A stretch of 30,262 bases of DNA from CAYTZA01 sp964442365 (lineage in GTDB: Bacteria; Patescibacteriota; Minisyncoccia; Phycocordibacterales; DAORIS01), in the NCBI GenBank assembly GCA_964442365.1, contig CAYTZA010000004.1, forward strand, positions 1 to 30,262, read 5' to 3'. The notes under the pieces were generated by a model. The model ran no database searches and was not told where the DNA came from. It saw only the letters and a program-made list of their open reading frames with translations. Both the position numbers and the translations under genes were made by a program. Of this stretch, positions 1 to 8,766 are shown one piece after another. Numbering within the stretch: the stretch's first letter is position 1; every line of letters begins with the position of its first letter.

Positions 1-423
1 GGTAGTTCTTCAGAGGTTAAAATCCAGCAAGCTGTTATTTCTGGTATATATGCCCAAATAGACGCGACCCTTATAAAAGCACCTTTCAGTGGCATTGTAA
101 CTCGTCAGGATGCTCGTATAGGTCAGACTGTTCAAACGGGTGATGCTATTGTCGCTGTTATATCAGAAGGTGATTACGAAATTGAAGCTTATGTTCCAGA
201 GCTCAATGTTTCTCGTGTCAGTATAGGGGCAGAGGCTACTATAACGCTTGATGCTTTTGGTCCACAAGATGTATTTAAAGCGGAAGTTACTTCAGTTGAT
301 TTATCTGAAAAAGTAATCGACGGTGTACCTTCATACAAAGTGAGATTAAAGTTTATTGACTCTGATCCCAAAATTAAAACAGGTATGACGGCAAACGTTT
401 CTATCGCAACAAATACAATATGA
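1..423 (+). CDS. HlyD/MacA-family periplasmic adaptor, C-terminal part (5' end outside window)
   Basis: Reading frame 1 is open from the first base to a TGA at 421-423, about 140 codons. The translation has the second half of a lipoyl/barrel-sandwich motif (ATLIKAPFSGIVTRQDARIG), then a beta-barrel stretch (VPELNVSRVSIGAEATITLD) and ends shortly after GMTANVSI. This is the periplasmic adaptor (membrane fusion) subunit that links a MacB-type ABC permease to an outer partner. The stop overlaps the permease start in an ATGA arrangement, so the two are translationally coupled. Adaptors of this family usually continue past GMTANV with a membrane-proximal domain; here only about five residues follow, so that domain is missing. 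The N-terminal anchor and hairpin lie upstream of the window. Confidence 0.85.
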   Translation, partial: GSSSEVKIQQAVISGIYAQIDATLIKAPFSGIVTRQDARIGQTVQTGDAIVAVISEGDYEIEAYVPELNVSRVSIGAEATITLDAFGPQDVFKAEVTSVDLSEKVIDGVPSYKVRLKFIDSDPKIKTGMTANVSIATNTI

Positions 424-1667
424 CACCTTTTAAGGTAGGTTTTTTTCTAGCACTTCGTCAGATACGTCGATCTAATCCATGGACGACACTTCTCATTATT
501 TTTGTGATGATGCTCACCTTTTTAAATTTGGTTGTCATAAGTGGGGTACTTGTCGGACTGATTGCTGGTTCAGAAGAAGCATTTCGTTATCGTTACGCTG
601 GAGATGTGATTGTTTCTAAATTGATTGAAAAACCATATATAGAAAGAACAACAGAATTACTTTCTGCTATTGAACAATCTTCAGGATTAAAAGAATATAC
701 TGTAAGGTATTTGCAAAGTGGTACTGTTGAGACAGGGTATAAAGATACGATTAAAAAAGACAACGAGGTCCGTGTCGCAGCTGGAGGACAATTTGCTGGT
801 ATTGATCCTGAGAAAGAAGAAAGGATGTTTCATTTGTCTGGATATGTAGTTGAAGGAGAATATCTCAATAATTCTGATTACGATATGATTATGTTGGGTG
901 CGAATCTTTTGTATAAATATACACCGATTGATAGTCCAAGTTTTAGACCTTTACGTAATGTAGAACCAGGAACAAAAGTACGTGTAAGGATTGGAGATAT
1001 TACCCGTGAAATGACAGTTAAGGGTATTGTAAAAACAAAAAGTGGAGAACTTGATCAGCGTATTTATATTAACGCCGCTCAACTTCGCCAGATGATTGGT
1101 CGCAATGACTTTAACGTCAATGAAATTTCTATTCTTCTAAATGAAACAGTAACACCAGAGATTTTTAGAGATAATCTTATTGCTCAAGGATTCGATCGGT
1201 ATGCAAATATTCAAGTATGGTCGCAAGCTATCCCCCAATTCCTTGATCAGATTAAAACAACCTTTGGAATTTTGGGAAACCTTATCGGTGGTATCGGACT
1301 AATTGTTGCCTCGATTACTATATTTATTGTTATTTTTGTAAATATTGTGACGAGAAGGAAATTCATCGGTATTTTAAAGGGTATTGGTATTAGTCCGGAA
1401 ACAATCGAGGTATCTTATGTATTCCAGTCTATCTTTTATGCTGTTATTGGGTCATTTCTGGGTATGCTTGTAGTGTTTCTTGTGTTGCAGCCTTTTATAG
1501 CGGCACACCCGATTAATTTTCCTTTTAGTGACGGTATTTTGGTCGCTACGATATCTGGTACTTTTATTAGAGCTTTTGTATTGCTTATTGCAACTTTGCT
1601 TGCTGGATATATACCTGCTCGCCTTATTGTTCGTAAAAATACCCTCGATGCCATCTTGGGAAGATAA
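420..1667 (+). CDS. MacB/FtsX-like ABC transporter permease
   Basis: The 415-residue protein has the MacB/LolC layout: one membrane helix near residues 22-48, a large extracytoplasmic domain (about 50-280) and three C-terminal helices near 283-312, 333-360 and 372-398. The end (GYIPARLIVRKNTLDAILGR) is the typical FtsX-domain finish with PAR and the L-x-A-I-L motif. It works as a homodimer with the ATPase encoded 9 nt downstream and the adaptor encoded upstream; such systems export peptides, lipoproteins or small molecules by a mechanotransmission mechanism. The start ATG overlaps the adaptor stop. The substrate cannot be told from sequence. MacB proper is an ATPase-permease fusion; here the two parts are separate genes, as is common outside Proteobacteria. 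Confidence 0.9.
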   Translation: MTPFKVGFFLALRQIRRSNPWTTLLIIFVMMLTFLNLVVISGVLVGLIAGSEEAFRYRYAGDVIVSKLIEKPYIERTTELLSAIEQSSGLKEYTVRYLQSGTVETGYKDTIKKDNEVRVAAGGQFAGIDPEKEERMFHLSGYVVEGEYLNNSDYDMIMLGANLLYKYTPIDSPSFRPLRNVEPGTKVRVRIGDITREMTVKGIVKTKSGELDQRIYINAAQLRQMIGRNDFNVNEISILLNETVTPEIFRDNLIAQGFDRYANIQVWSQAIPQFLDQIKTTFGILGNLIGGIGLIVASITIFIVIFVNIVTRRKFIGILKGIGISPETIEVSYVFQSIFYAVIGSFLGMLVVFLVLQPFIAAHPINFPFSDGILVATISGTFIRAFVLLIATLLAGYIPARLIVRKNTLDAILGR

Positions 1668-1676
1668 TATTGATAT

Positions 1677-2354
1677 ATGCTTATACATGTAAAAAACATA
1701 AAGAAAACATATACCGATGGGGTTATTGAAACTCCGGTATTGAAGGGTATAAACCTATCTATTGATCGTGGAGAGTTTGTGGCGATTATGGGTCGTTCTG
1801 GTGCAGGAAAGAGTACCCTTATGTACCAAATGAGTCTCTTAGATCATCCTACTTCTGGAGAAATGCTCATAGACGGTACTCCTACAGAATCTTTAAGTGA
1901 AATCGAGAGATCAGCTTTTCGTTTACAGCGTTTGGGTTATGTTTTTCAAGATTACGCTCTTTTGCCAGAATTAACTGCTGTTGAAAATGTCGCTTTGCCT
2001 CTTCTTATGCAAGGACGTAGTTTGCAAAAAGCACGAGCGATCGCTCAAAAATCTCTAGAGCGCATGAGTTTGGGACATCGTCTCAATAATCTTCCCTCAC
2101 AAATGTCTGGAGGTGAACAGCAACGTGTAAGTATTTCCCGTGCTATTGCTCATGATCCTGAGATTATATTTGCTGACGAACCAACTGCCAATCTTGATTC
2201 TGAATCATCACGTATAGTTATGGATATCTTTTTGGAGCTTCACAAAAAAGGGCAGACTATTATTATGGTTACTCACGAAGAAGAGTATGGAAAGTTGGCT
2301 GGACGCATGATACGTCTTTCTGATGGTTTGGTAGTTGAGGATAGAAAGAAATAG
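1677..2354 (+). CDS. ABC transporter ATP-binding protein (MacB/LolD type)
   Basis: This 225-residue ATPase carries a Walker A GRSGAGKST (39-47), a Q-loop around QDYALLPE, the signature SGGEQQR (144-150), Walker B IIFADEP (163-169) with the LolD/MacB-type ANLDSE D-loop region, and an H-loop VTH near 198-200. It powers the FtsX-like permease encoded just upstream (9-nt gap). No Shine-Dalgarno precedes the ATG; a TAATAT hexamer ends 6 nt before it, in line with the pattern seen across the window, but read-through and coupling from the permease gene are equally possible. It is the last gene of the export operon; a promoter for the next unit begins 6 nt after its stop. Confidence 0.93.
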   Translation: MLIHVKNIKKTYTDGVIETPVLKGINLSIDRGEFVAIMGRSGAGKSTLMYQMSLLDHPTSGEMLIDGTPTESLSEIERSAFRLQRLGYVFQDYALLPELTAVENVALPLLMQGRSLQKARAIAQKSLERMSLGHRLNNLPSQMSGGEQQRVSISRAIAHDPEIIFADEPTANLDSESSRIVMDIFLELHKKGQTIIMVTHEEEYGKLAGRMIRLSDGLVVEDRKK

Positions 2355-2359
2355 GATAA

Positions 2360-2388
2360 TTGACTTAAATATTACTTTTTTCTATAAT
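2360..2388 (+). promoter_or_regulatory. Near-consensus sigma70 promoter
   Basis: TTGACT at 2360-2365 and a perfect TATAAT at 2383-2388 are separated by 17 bp. Transcription is expected to begin near 2395. The first thing transcribed is a hairpin plus a terminator, not an open reading frame. Confidence 0.75.
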
Positions 2389-2394
2389 AGATTT

Positions 2395-2456
2395 ATACTC
2401 CCTTGTCACTTCGGTGATAAGCCGCGAAACCCCAGCAATTGCTGGGGTTTCTGCTT
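2395..2456 (+). ncRNA. Candidate ~60-nt structured RNA or attenuated leader
   Basis: From the predicted start near 2395 the transcript would fold into an 8-bp stem (2402-2409 with 2414-2421) closed by a UUCG tetraloop, a CCGCGAAA-type linker and then a 24-nt perfect palindrome (2427-2450) followed by a T-rich stretch. There is no start codon in it. It could be a free small RNA or a constitutive attenuator in front of the 2521 gene. I recognise no known RNA family. Promoter and hairpins are seen directly; the function is unknown. Confidence 0.45.
2427..2456 (+). terminator. Rho-independent terminator
   Basis: A 24-nt perfect palindrome at 2427-2450 (core CCCCAGCAATTGCTGGGG) is followed by TTT-CTG-CTTTT. 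The stem ends in AAA/TTT, so it could also terminate transcripts from the other strand. Confidence 0.75.
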
Positions 2457-2520
2457 TTAATGTATAATATCCGCCAAATGGCAAAAATAGTGTATTTTAG
2501 CTATGAAGGAATTGTAAATA

Positions 2521-2826
2521 ATGTATAATAAATATATGAACGAAATACTTCAAGCAAATATTTTTTTTATGATTACTAGTATTGCGGTTATTATAATCAC
2601 AATACTCTGTGCAGTTGCTTTGTTTTATGTCGTTAAAGTTATACGCAATGTTGCTGAAATATCAGATACTGTGCGTCGAGAAAGTGAGGAGATTGCAAAA
2701 GACGTCGAGGCTTTGCGAGGAGAAATTCGTCAGAAAGGATCGACTGTATGGAGTACACTTACTACACTCGTCACTACATTTATTATAAATAAATTTAACA
2801 AACCACGTCATGAAAGAAAAAAGTAA
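2521..2826 (+). CDS. Small DUF948-like membrane protein with coiled-coil tail
   Basis: The 101-residue protein has one long N-terminal membrane helix (about 15-40) followed by a charged heptad-like stretch (VAEISDTVRRESEEIAKDVE) and a second weakly hydrophobic segment. This is the layout of DUF948-type proteins that sit beside YtxH-like proteins, as it does here: its last 17 bases overlap the next gene. Two starts are possible. ATG 2521 has AAGGA at 2506-2510, ten bases upstream. ATG 2536 lies 7 nt after a TATAAT at 2523-2528 and would be leaderless (MNEILQANIFF). I keep the longer form but consider them equally likely. Function unknown beyond an envelope or stress association inferred from the family. 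Confidence 0.7.
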   Translation: MYNKYMNEILQANIFFMITSIAVIIITILCAVALFYVVKVIRNVAEISDTVRRESEEIAKDVEALRGEIRQKGSTVWSTLTTLVTTFIINKFNKPRHERKK

Positions 2827-3163
2827 AACATCACATAAAGCAGCTATAAGTATTGCTGCGGGATTAGTAACAGCAGCTGCTGCGGGAGCATATTTTCTAT
2901 ATGGTTCTAAAAATGCTAAAAAATACAGAAGCAATGTAAAAAGTTGGATGTTTAAAGCTAAAGGAGAAATTTTGTCAGAACTTGAAAAATTGGAGAACGT
3001 TAGCGAAGAACAGTATCATGCTATCGTAACTGCAGTAACGAAGAAATACGAAACGCTATCTGGTATTGATAAAAAAGATGTAGCTTTATTTTTGGCAGAT
3101 ATTAAAAAACAGTGGAAAGCTATAGTTTCTTCAAAAAAGGCTCGTGCCTCACGTAAAAAATAA
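2810..3163 (+). CDS. YtxH-like small membrane-anchored protein
   Basis: The 117-residue protein opens with a Lys-rich tip, a Gly/Ala-rich membrane helix (GLVTAAAAGAYFLYG, about 18-33) and then a lysine-rich amphipathic helical region to the end (KKARASRKK). The helix followed at once by GSKNAKKYR is the typical start of YtxH/gas-vesicle-like general stress proteins. It overlaps the upstream DUF948-like gene and the downstream methyltransferase gene, so the three form one operon. No Shine-Dalgarno is visible, which fits translational coupling. In Firmicutes YtxH is a sigmaB stress protein of unknown activity; nothing here shows more. Confidence 0.75.
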   Translation: MKEKSKTSHKAAISIAAGLVTAAAAGAYFLYGSKNAKKYRSNVKSWMFKAKGEILSELEKLENVSEEQYHAIVTAVTKKYETLSGIDKKDVALFLADIKKQWKAIVSSKKARASRKK

Positions 3164-3908
3164 CAATTCAGAGGATACATCTTGGCATGAAGTAGCGTCT
3201 TGGTATGATGATTTGCTTCGTGGTGAAGATACGTATCAGTCTAAGGTCATAGCTCCGCATCTTTTGCGGCTCATGAATATATCTCGTGGTGAGAAAGTAC
3301 TCGATGTTGCTTGTGGGCAAGGTTTTTTCTCGTCACTTTTTCATAAAGCGGGTGCTGAAGTTATCGGTATTGATCTTGGTGTGGATTTGATCGCTTTGGC
3401 AAAAAAGAATACGCCAGATATTACATACCACACAGCTTCGGCTGATTTTATGACTATGGTCAAAGACAAAAGTATTGATAAAGCAGTGATTGTGCTTGCT
3501 TTGCAAAATATAAAAACCGTACGAGAGACATTTGCAGAAATACGGCGCGTGCTTAAATCAGGTGGAGAATTATTTATCGTACTTAATCACCCGAGTTTTC
3601 GTATTCCTCAGGTATCATCATGGGGTTTTGAAGGTGATAAACAATATCGTCGAATCGATGCATATATGTCAGAAAGAGAAGTCTACATAGACATGCACCC
3701 TGGTGATACTAAAAAGGTACAAACTGTTTCTTTTCATAGACCACTCCAATGGTATGTAAAACACGCTGTTAAATCTGGTTTCGTACTAACTGGTCTTGAA
3801 GAGTGGATTTCTCATAAAGAAAGTCAAAAAGGTCCTCATAAAACAGAAGAAGATCGTATACGCAAAGAAATCCCACTATTTATGTGTCTAGTATTTAAAG
3901 TATCTTAA
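3144..3908 (+). CDS. Class I SAM-dependent methyltransferase (UbiE/Coq5-like fold)
   Basis: The 254-residue protein has motif I VLDVACGQGFFS (about 53-64), an acidic post-I end (VIGIDLG), and the later motif RRVLKSGGELFIVLNHP, as in the Methyltransf_11/25 families. The start used is GTG at 3144, inside the end of the YtxH-like gene (20-nt overlap), because the frame upstream closes and no later ATG keeps the conserved WYD segment. The substrate is unknown. Its stop overlaps by 4 bases the stop of the convergent MFS gene, which leaves no room for a separate terminator. Confidence 0.85.
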   Translation: MPHVKNNNSEDTSWHEVASWYDDLLRGEDTYQSKVIAPHLLRLMNISRGEKVLDVACGQGFFSSLFHKAGAEVIGIDLGVDLIALAKKNTPDITYHTASADFMTMVKDKSIDKAVIVLALQNIKTVRETFAEIRRVLKSGGELFIVLNHPSFRIPQVSSWGFEGDKQYRRIDAYMSEREVYIDMHPGDTKKVQTVSFHRPLQWYVKHAVKSGFVLTGLEEWISHKESQKGPHKTEEDRIRKEIPLFMCLVFKVS

Positions 3909-5116
3909 AGAGTGTCTTTTAGTTTGAAAGTTTTGTAGAGAGCAAAAAGACAAATAAAAGGAATAATTAGAAAAGCAAATCGAAGATTGTGAGTTCCGAT
4001 AATAAAAAGAAGGGCGCTGATAGTCGTTGGTATGATTACATATGAAATGTGTTCAAGACTTCTCCAGAGTGACAGTAAATAAACTTGCTCATTTTTTATA
4101 TTTTTAAAGAAATAACTGTCGGCCATGATTTCTATAAAACTAGCACCAATACGATTGATAAATAGAAGAATAGTCCATACCACAATTGAAGTACTTTCCA
4201 TAAAGGGTATATAGGCTGAAGAGAGTGCAAGGATTAGTATTCCGACAATAAGAATTTCTTTTTCGCCAAAAACAGTGTCAGAAAGTTTACCAAGAGGTAT
4301 TTCAAACAATACAAATGGGGTAAGCATAATAGTAAACATGATACCTATTTCTCCCCAATTGAAACCTATATACTGATGAAGATATATAGGCATGTATATA
4401 ACCATAATTGCGTAGAACATTTGCAATATAGTGTTTACTACGACAATCGAAAATATTTGTGGGTGCTTAAGACTTTTACGAAAAGAAGACACAAGATTTA
4501 TATCCGTATAGTGAGGATCCTCAAAGTGTTTGATAAGAAATATACTTACTATAAGCGGTATCATAAGTAGCGCTGAAAGGCCGTATACTAATCCAAACGA
4601 TCCCCAAGAGAGTAGAAGACCCATGATCATGGGTATAATCACATACGCACTGTTAATAATTGATAGAAATATACCTCTGGATTGTCCGATTGTTTCGATT
4701 GAAGAAAAGCGTTCTATAAACACATCAAAGGATACTGAAAGAGCAGGTCGTATAGCTTGATGTAAAGCAAATATGGCGATTATAAGAAGGGGTTGTTTCG
4801 TGTATGCCATAAGTGCAAGACAACACATTTCAAGAGAGGCAAAGATAATCATGAGACCACGATTACCAAGTATACGAAGAAGATGTGGTGTGTAAGACAG
4901 GGTTATAAGTCCAAGTAGAGCGCCTATAGTGAAAAGAATACCAACTGTTTTAGCTGGTATAAAGTTTTCTAAAAATGTCGAATGTATATAAGCAATAAGA
5001 ACAACATGGATAGCAAAAAATAAAGTTGCACCATATACATGATGTAAATCTTTTTTATTTTGACTAGTTTGAGGTGAAAGCGGAGTGGTCGCAGTATGTT
5101 CAAGTAATTTGTCCAT
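3905..5116 (-). CDS. Major facilitator superfamily transporter
   Basis: The 403-residue protein is almost all membrane helices; about twelve can be counted, with a cytoplasmic break near 190-215 between the two six-helix halves. A conserved loop motif is partly visible after the eighth or ninth helix (EIPLGKLSDTVFGEK, MFS motif A-like GxLxD). It is a secondary transporter of unknown substrate; the drug:H+ antiporter branch is a fair guess only. It is the last gene of the secG operon, 2 bp after the RNase J stop. A TGTTATACT extended -10 (minus strand, 12 nt before the ATG) sits in the last codons of the RNase J gene and could start a near-leaderless mRNA for this gene alone. Confidence 0.85.
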   Translation of the reverse strand: MDKLLEHTATTPLSPQTSQNKKDLHHVYGATLFFAIHVVLIAYIHSTFLENFIPAKTVGILFTIGALLGLITLSYTPHLLRILGNRGLMIIFASLEMCCLALMAYTKQPLLIIAIFALHQAIRPALSVSFDVFIERFSSIETIGQSRGIFLSIINSAYVIIPMIMGLLLSWGSFGLVYGLSALLMIPLIVSIFLIKHFEDPHYTDINLVSSFRKSLKHPQIFSIVVVNTILQMFYAIMVIYMPIYLHQYIGFNWGEIGIMFTIMLTPFVLFEIPLGKLSDTVFGEKEILIVGILILALSSAYIPFMESTSIVVWTILLFINRIGASFIEIMADSYFFKNIKNEQVYLLSLWRSLEHISYVIIPTTISALLFIIGTHNLRFAFLIIPFICLFALYKTFKLKDTL

Positions 5117-5118
5117 AG

Positions 5119-7011
5119 CTATACACCAAGTATAACAGGAATGATGACTGGACGTTTAGCTGTCTGTTGAAAAAGGTATTTGCTTACATTTTCAGTTACG
5201 AGTTCTTTTAGGAACTCAAAGTTGATAGGATTCATGCCTTGAGAAGCATCTTCAATTGTTTTCTTTATTATATAACGTGTTTGCTGAAGAAGATCCTGAG
5301 ATTCTCGTAGATATACGAAACCACGAGAGATAATATCGGGACTCTTTTTGAGTTTTCCAGTTGAAGTGTTTATATTTGCGATAATTACGAACATACCATC
5401 TTGAGCAAGGTGTTGGCGATCACGAAGTACTACTTCTTGCATATCTCCAATCGCAAAACCGTCAACCATCATAGGAGAATCAGGAGCTTTCTCTTTTAGT
5501 TTTACTAGTTTTGTACCCTGTTCTTGTATTTCTATGACAGAACTTGTGTCTGGAATTGTTATGGCACCTGGTGCCATGCCGAGTGATTCTGCTAGTTCAG
5601 CATGAAGTTTAAGCTGGTAGTGATTACCATGAATAGGCATAAAGAACTTGGGTTTGATTTTTTTGTGTAGCCACTCTATTTCGCCACGATTACCATGTCC
5701 TGTTGAGTGAATAAATACTTCAGAAGTTCGATAGTGAATAATACGTGCGCCTTGTCTAGCAATATTATCTTTGAGTTTTTGAACAGTCTTTTCGTTTCCA
5801 GGGATAATAGACGAAGAAAGAAGTACTGTATCTCGAGGTCCAATACGAATAAATTTGTGATTCTTTGTTGCCATGCGCATAAGAGCAGCAAATTCTTCTC
5901 CTTGAGCACCTGTTGATACGATAATAATACGATCAGGAGGGTAACGATCAATATCCTGTGCTTGGATTATGGTGTCTTTTTGCGTATGAAGCATATTTGC
6001 CGCTAAAGCAATTTCAATATTAACTTTCATACTACGTCCTTCGACGACAATTTTTTTGCCATACTTCTCAGCGATTTCAACAATTTTTATAAGACGTTGA
6101 AGTTGGGAAGCGAAAGTTCCAATTATCAAACGTCCAGTAATTTTACTGATAATTTCTTCAAGACCTTTGTGTACTTCTTTTTCAGGAGTAGAAAATCCAG
6201 GGTTTTCAACGTTTGTTGAGTCAGACATGAGAAAGAGGACTTTTTCTTTGTCAAAAACAGCATATTCGCGTTCTTCTGTGGCACTTGGTACTCCATTCTC
6301 ATGATCGAGTTTGTAGTCTCCTGGAGTCACTACAGGGCCGTAAGGAGTGTCTATAATAATACCCATAGAGTCAGGTATAGTGTGAGTTACACCAAAGAAA
6401 CGAACAGGTAGTTTGCCGAACATTACTTTTTCATCTTTCTCAATAGTAACAATAGAGAGTGGTTTCAAATGAGGGAATTCTTCTTGACGCTTCTTAATCA
6501 TAATAGCTGTCAAATTTCGTGTGTAGATTGGAGGATTACCAATACGAGGCATGATATATGGGATACCGCCAATATGGTCAAGGTGTCCGTGAGTTACTAT
6601 AACACCACGAATTTTGTCTTTTCTTTCTTCGAGATAGCGTGTGTTTGGAAGAATATAGTCAATACCAGGAGTGCTTTCTTCTTGGAACTGGAAGCCCATA
6701 TCAATAACGATAATATCGTCACCGTATTCAACAAGGGTCATGTTACGACCAATTTCTTCAACTCCACCAAGGGGGATAATACGAATATTGTCTCCAAGAG
6801 GCGGTAAAGCAACTCGAGTTTTTTGTTCAGAACGATTTTCGTTATTTGTATGCGACATGCGTCCATGGGAACTGCCGTGTGATGGTCGTCCAGATCCGTG
6901 TCCTGTTTTTCCACGTGAACGAAATGTTGGTTTTCTGGATATGGGTCCTCTTTGATTGTGTGATGTCGATGCGTTGTGAATAGGGCGACGTGGTGGAGTG
7001 CTTTCGTTCAT
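5119..7011 (-). CDS. rnj: Ribonuclease J (metallo-beta-lactamase / beta-CASP RNase)
   Basis: The 630-residue protein has the beta-CASP RNase J core: PLGGVEEIGRNM (80-91), the metal-binding HGHLDHIGG (141-149), SDSTNVENPG, the beta-CASP GTFASQLQR region, an STGAQGEE segment and IHGNHYQLKLHAE near the C-terminal half. RNase J has 5'-to-3' exonuclease and endonuclease activity in mRNA decay and rRNA maturation and replaces RNase E in many lineages. The family is usually about 550-560 residues; the excess is an N-terminal tail of about 70 residues rich in Ser, His, Arg, Gly and Asn, likely disordered and RNA-binding. It is encoded 33 nt after the solute-binding protein gene and 2 bp before the MFS gene. 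Confidence 0.95.
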   Translation of the reverse strand: MNESTPPRRPIHNASTSHNQRGPISRKPTFRSRGKTGHGSGRPSHGSSHGRMSHTNNENRSEQKTRVALPPLGDNIRIIPLGGVEEIGRNMTLVEYGDDIIVIDMGFQFQEESTPGIDYILPNTRYLEERKDKIRGVIVTHGHLDHIGGIPYIMPRIGNPPIYTRNLTAIMIKKRQEEFPHLKPLSIVTIEKDEKVMFGKLPVRFFGVTHTIPDSMGIIIDTPYGPVVTPGDYKLDHENGVPSATEEREYAVFDKEKVLFLMSDSTNVENPGFSTPEKEVHKGLEEIISKITGRLIIGTFASQLQRLIKIVEIAEKYGKKIVVEGRSMKVNIEIALAANMLHTQKDTIIQAQDIDRYPPDRIIIVSTGAQGEEFAALMRMATKNHKFIRIGPRDTVLLSSSIIPGNEKTVQKLKDNIARQGARIIHYRTSEVFIHSTGHGNRGEIEWLHKKIKPKFFMPIHGNHYQLKLHAELAESLGMAPGAITIPDTSSVIEIQEQGTKLVKLKEKAPDSPMMVDGFAIGDMQEVVLRDRQHLAQDGMFVIIANINTSTGKLKKSPDIISRGFVYLRESQDLLQQTRYIIKKTIEDASQGMNPINFEFLKELVTENVSKYLFQQTAKRPVIIPVILGV

Positions 7012-7044
7012 ACAGTGTTTAATTTAATTGTATAATTATTTTGA

Positions 7045-8757
7045 TTAAAAATTCTTAAAGATGGGCCATATTTTCTCTGTTCGTACGTACCACTCTGATG
7101 AGTTAAGAAAACGTTCAGAAGGATCAAGTAGGGTTGTTGTGCTATAACCTTTGATACCATTTGGTACTGCTTCTATATAGAGCGGTGAATACAGAAAGAC
7201 GGCCGGTATGTCCTTATCAAACTCTACTTGAAATGGCTTATAGAGGTGTGATAGGTCAGTTGAAGTAGATACTCTCATACTTTCTAGTAGTTTGTCTACT
7301 TGTGGATTAGTATATATTGCCACATTGAGACCAGGATCTTTTCTTTGAGATGAATGCCAGAAAGCATATAAATCGCTTCCTTGAGGGATTACTTGTCCAA
7401 AAAGGAGACTGTCATATTTACGTTCTCTTATAACATTTTGATTCAAATCACTTGATTCGTAGATATCTACTGTGACATCAACACCAATTTTTTTCCACGT
7501 CTCTTTTAATATTTCAGCAGTATTTTTAAGGTCTGGAACATCTGATGTTGCTATCGAGAGTGCGAGTCGTACTGGCTCTCCGGTACCTTTTTTTGATCTT
7601 AAACCATCTTCACCACGTATCCAACCAGCTTTGTCTAGTATTTTTTCTGCAGTTTCTATTGAACTAGAAGCCAAAACGGAAGGATTTACTTCATACATAA
7701 AAGGCGGAAGTGGACTAAAAAGTGGTGTGGCATATCCATGAAAGATTTGTGCCACGATCTCTTGACGTGGGGCACTAATATTGAGTGCATTGCGCACTGC
7801 AGAATCTTTAAGTATTGTATTTTGGTTTTGATTAAAAAAGAGTGCAAATACTCGAGGGAGAGAACTACTTCGAAGTTCTTTTCCTTCGTATATTAACTCT
7901 GGTGTGATTGATGGTGGCAATGCTCCTAATTCTTCGATCATGCCAGAACGTAAAGAACGGATAGCTTCTGTTTCATTTTGGAATATATTTACATCAATCG
8001 TCTTTATATATGCTTTTCTTGGATAATATTTGTTGAAAGCTTTTAGTACATAACCACTAGCAAGACCACCACGTCCACGGGTAACTGAATCTATATAATA
8101 CGGCCCACTACCAATAGGTTCTGTATTGTATTCACTTGTTCCAAATTGATCATGGGGTATTGTTTTCCAGATATGAGCAGGAAGTACTCCAATAGTCATT
8201 TCTTTGAGATTAGATGAAAATACTTTATCAGATGTAAAAGTAATTTCTGTTTCACTTTGAGTAGTTATTCTTATATTTTCCCAATATGCTCGATACGGAC
8301 TTTTTGTAGTAGGATCTTGGATTTTTGAAATAGTAAAAGCAATATCTGTAGTTGTAATAGGGGTATTATCGTGGAAAAATATATTATTTCGTAATTTAAA
8401 AGTAATAGATTTATTGTTTTCTGAACGAGTATATGATTCTGCAAGATCTGGTACGATATTTCCCAAGGTATCTTTTTTAAGTAAACCTGAAAATACAAGA
8501 GCCACAAGGTTTTTACTACTCTCAGTTTCTGCTAATACGGGATTTATTACGCGAGGTGTTCCTATAATTCCTATAGAAATAGAATCACTTCTTTTTGGTA
8601 CTTCTATAAGAAAACGCTGATTCCATGAATTTAGCATGTATAGGCCACTTGCGAGACAGACACAAATAAAAATAGTAAAGATTACTTTACTGGTAATAGA
8701 GAAAGAATATATTGCCTGTGCGACCGCTTGTCTTATGCGGCCGAATAATGATTTCAT
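7045..8757 (-). CDS. Peptide/nickel-type ABC solute-binding protein (SBP_bac_5, DppA/OppA family), membrane-anchored
   Basis: The 570-residue protein has an N-terminal positively charged tip and a membrane helix at about 24-46, no clear lipobox, and then a full SBP_bac_5 domain: IGTPRVINPVLAETESSKNL, VFSGLLKKD, LAESYTRSENNKSITFKLR and YYIDSVTRGRG are typical blocks. Members bind oligopeptides or other ligands outside the membrane and hand them to an ABC permease. No permease or ATPase genes of that system are nearby, so it is an orphan in a secG-RNase J operon. The gap from the secG stop is 9 nt, and a TATAGT hexamer overlapping the secG stop codon ends 8 nt before this ATG. Confidence 0.88.
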   Translation of the reverse strand: MKSLFGRIRQAVAQAIYSFSITSKVIFTIFICVCLASGLYMLNSWNQRFLIEVPKRSDSISIGIIGTPRVINPVLAETESSKNLVALVFSGLLKKDTLGNIVPDLAESYTRSENNKSITFKLRNNIFFHDNTPITTTDIAFTISKIQDPTTKSPYRAYWENIRITTQSETEITFTSDKVFSSNLKEMTIGVLPAHIWKTIPHDQFGTSEYNTEPIGSGPYYIDSVTRGRGGLASGYVLKAFNKYYPRKAYIKTIDVNIFQNETEAIRSLRSGMIEELGALPPSITPELIYEGKELRSSSLPRVFALFFNQNQNTILKDSAVRNALNISAPRQEIVAQIFHGYATPLFSPLPPFMYEVNPSVLASSSIETAEKILDKAGWIRGEDGLRSKKGTGEPVRLALSIATSDVPDLKNTAEILKETWKKIGVDVTVDIYESSDLNQNVIRERKYDSLLFGQVIPQGSDLYAFWHSSQRKDPGLNVAIYTNPQVDKLLESMRVSTSTDLSHLYKPFQVEFDKDIPAVFLYSPLYIEAVPNGIKGYSTTTLLDPSERFLNSSEWYVRTEKIWPIFKNF

Positions 8758-8766
8758 ATATAAAAA

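Noticed and set aside
1..423. Possible recoding (UGA as Gly) across the adaptor stop
   Set aside because: The next gene starts at that very site in an ATGA overlap, downstream codons are explained by the permease frame, and UGA is not found inside conserved proteins.
6469..6955. Plus-strand frames opposite RNase J
   Set aside because: Shadow frames of a strongly conserved gene, with no ribosome site or sensible composition.
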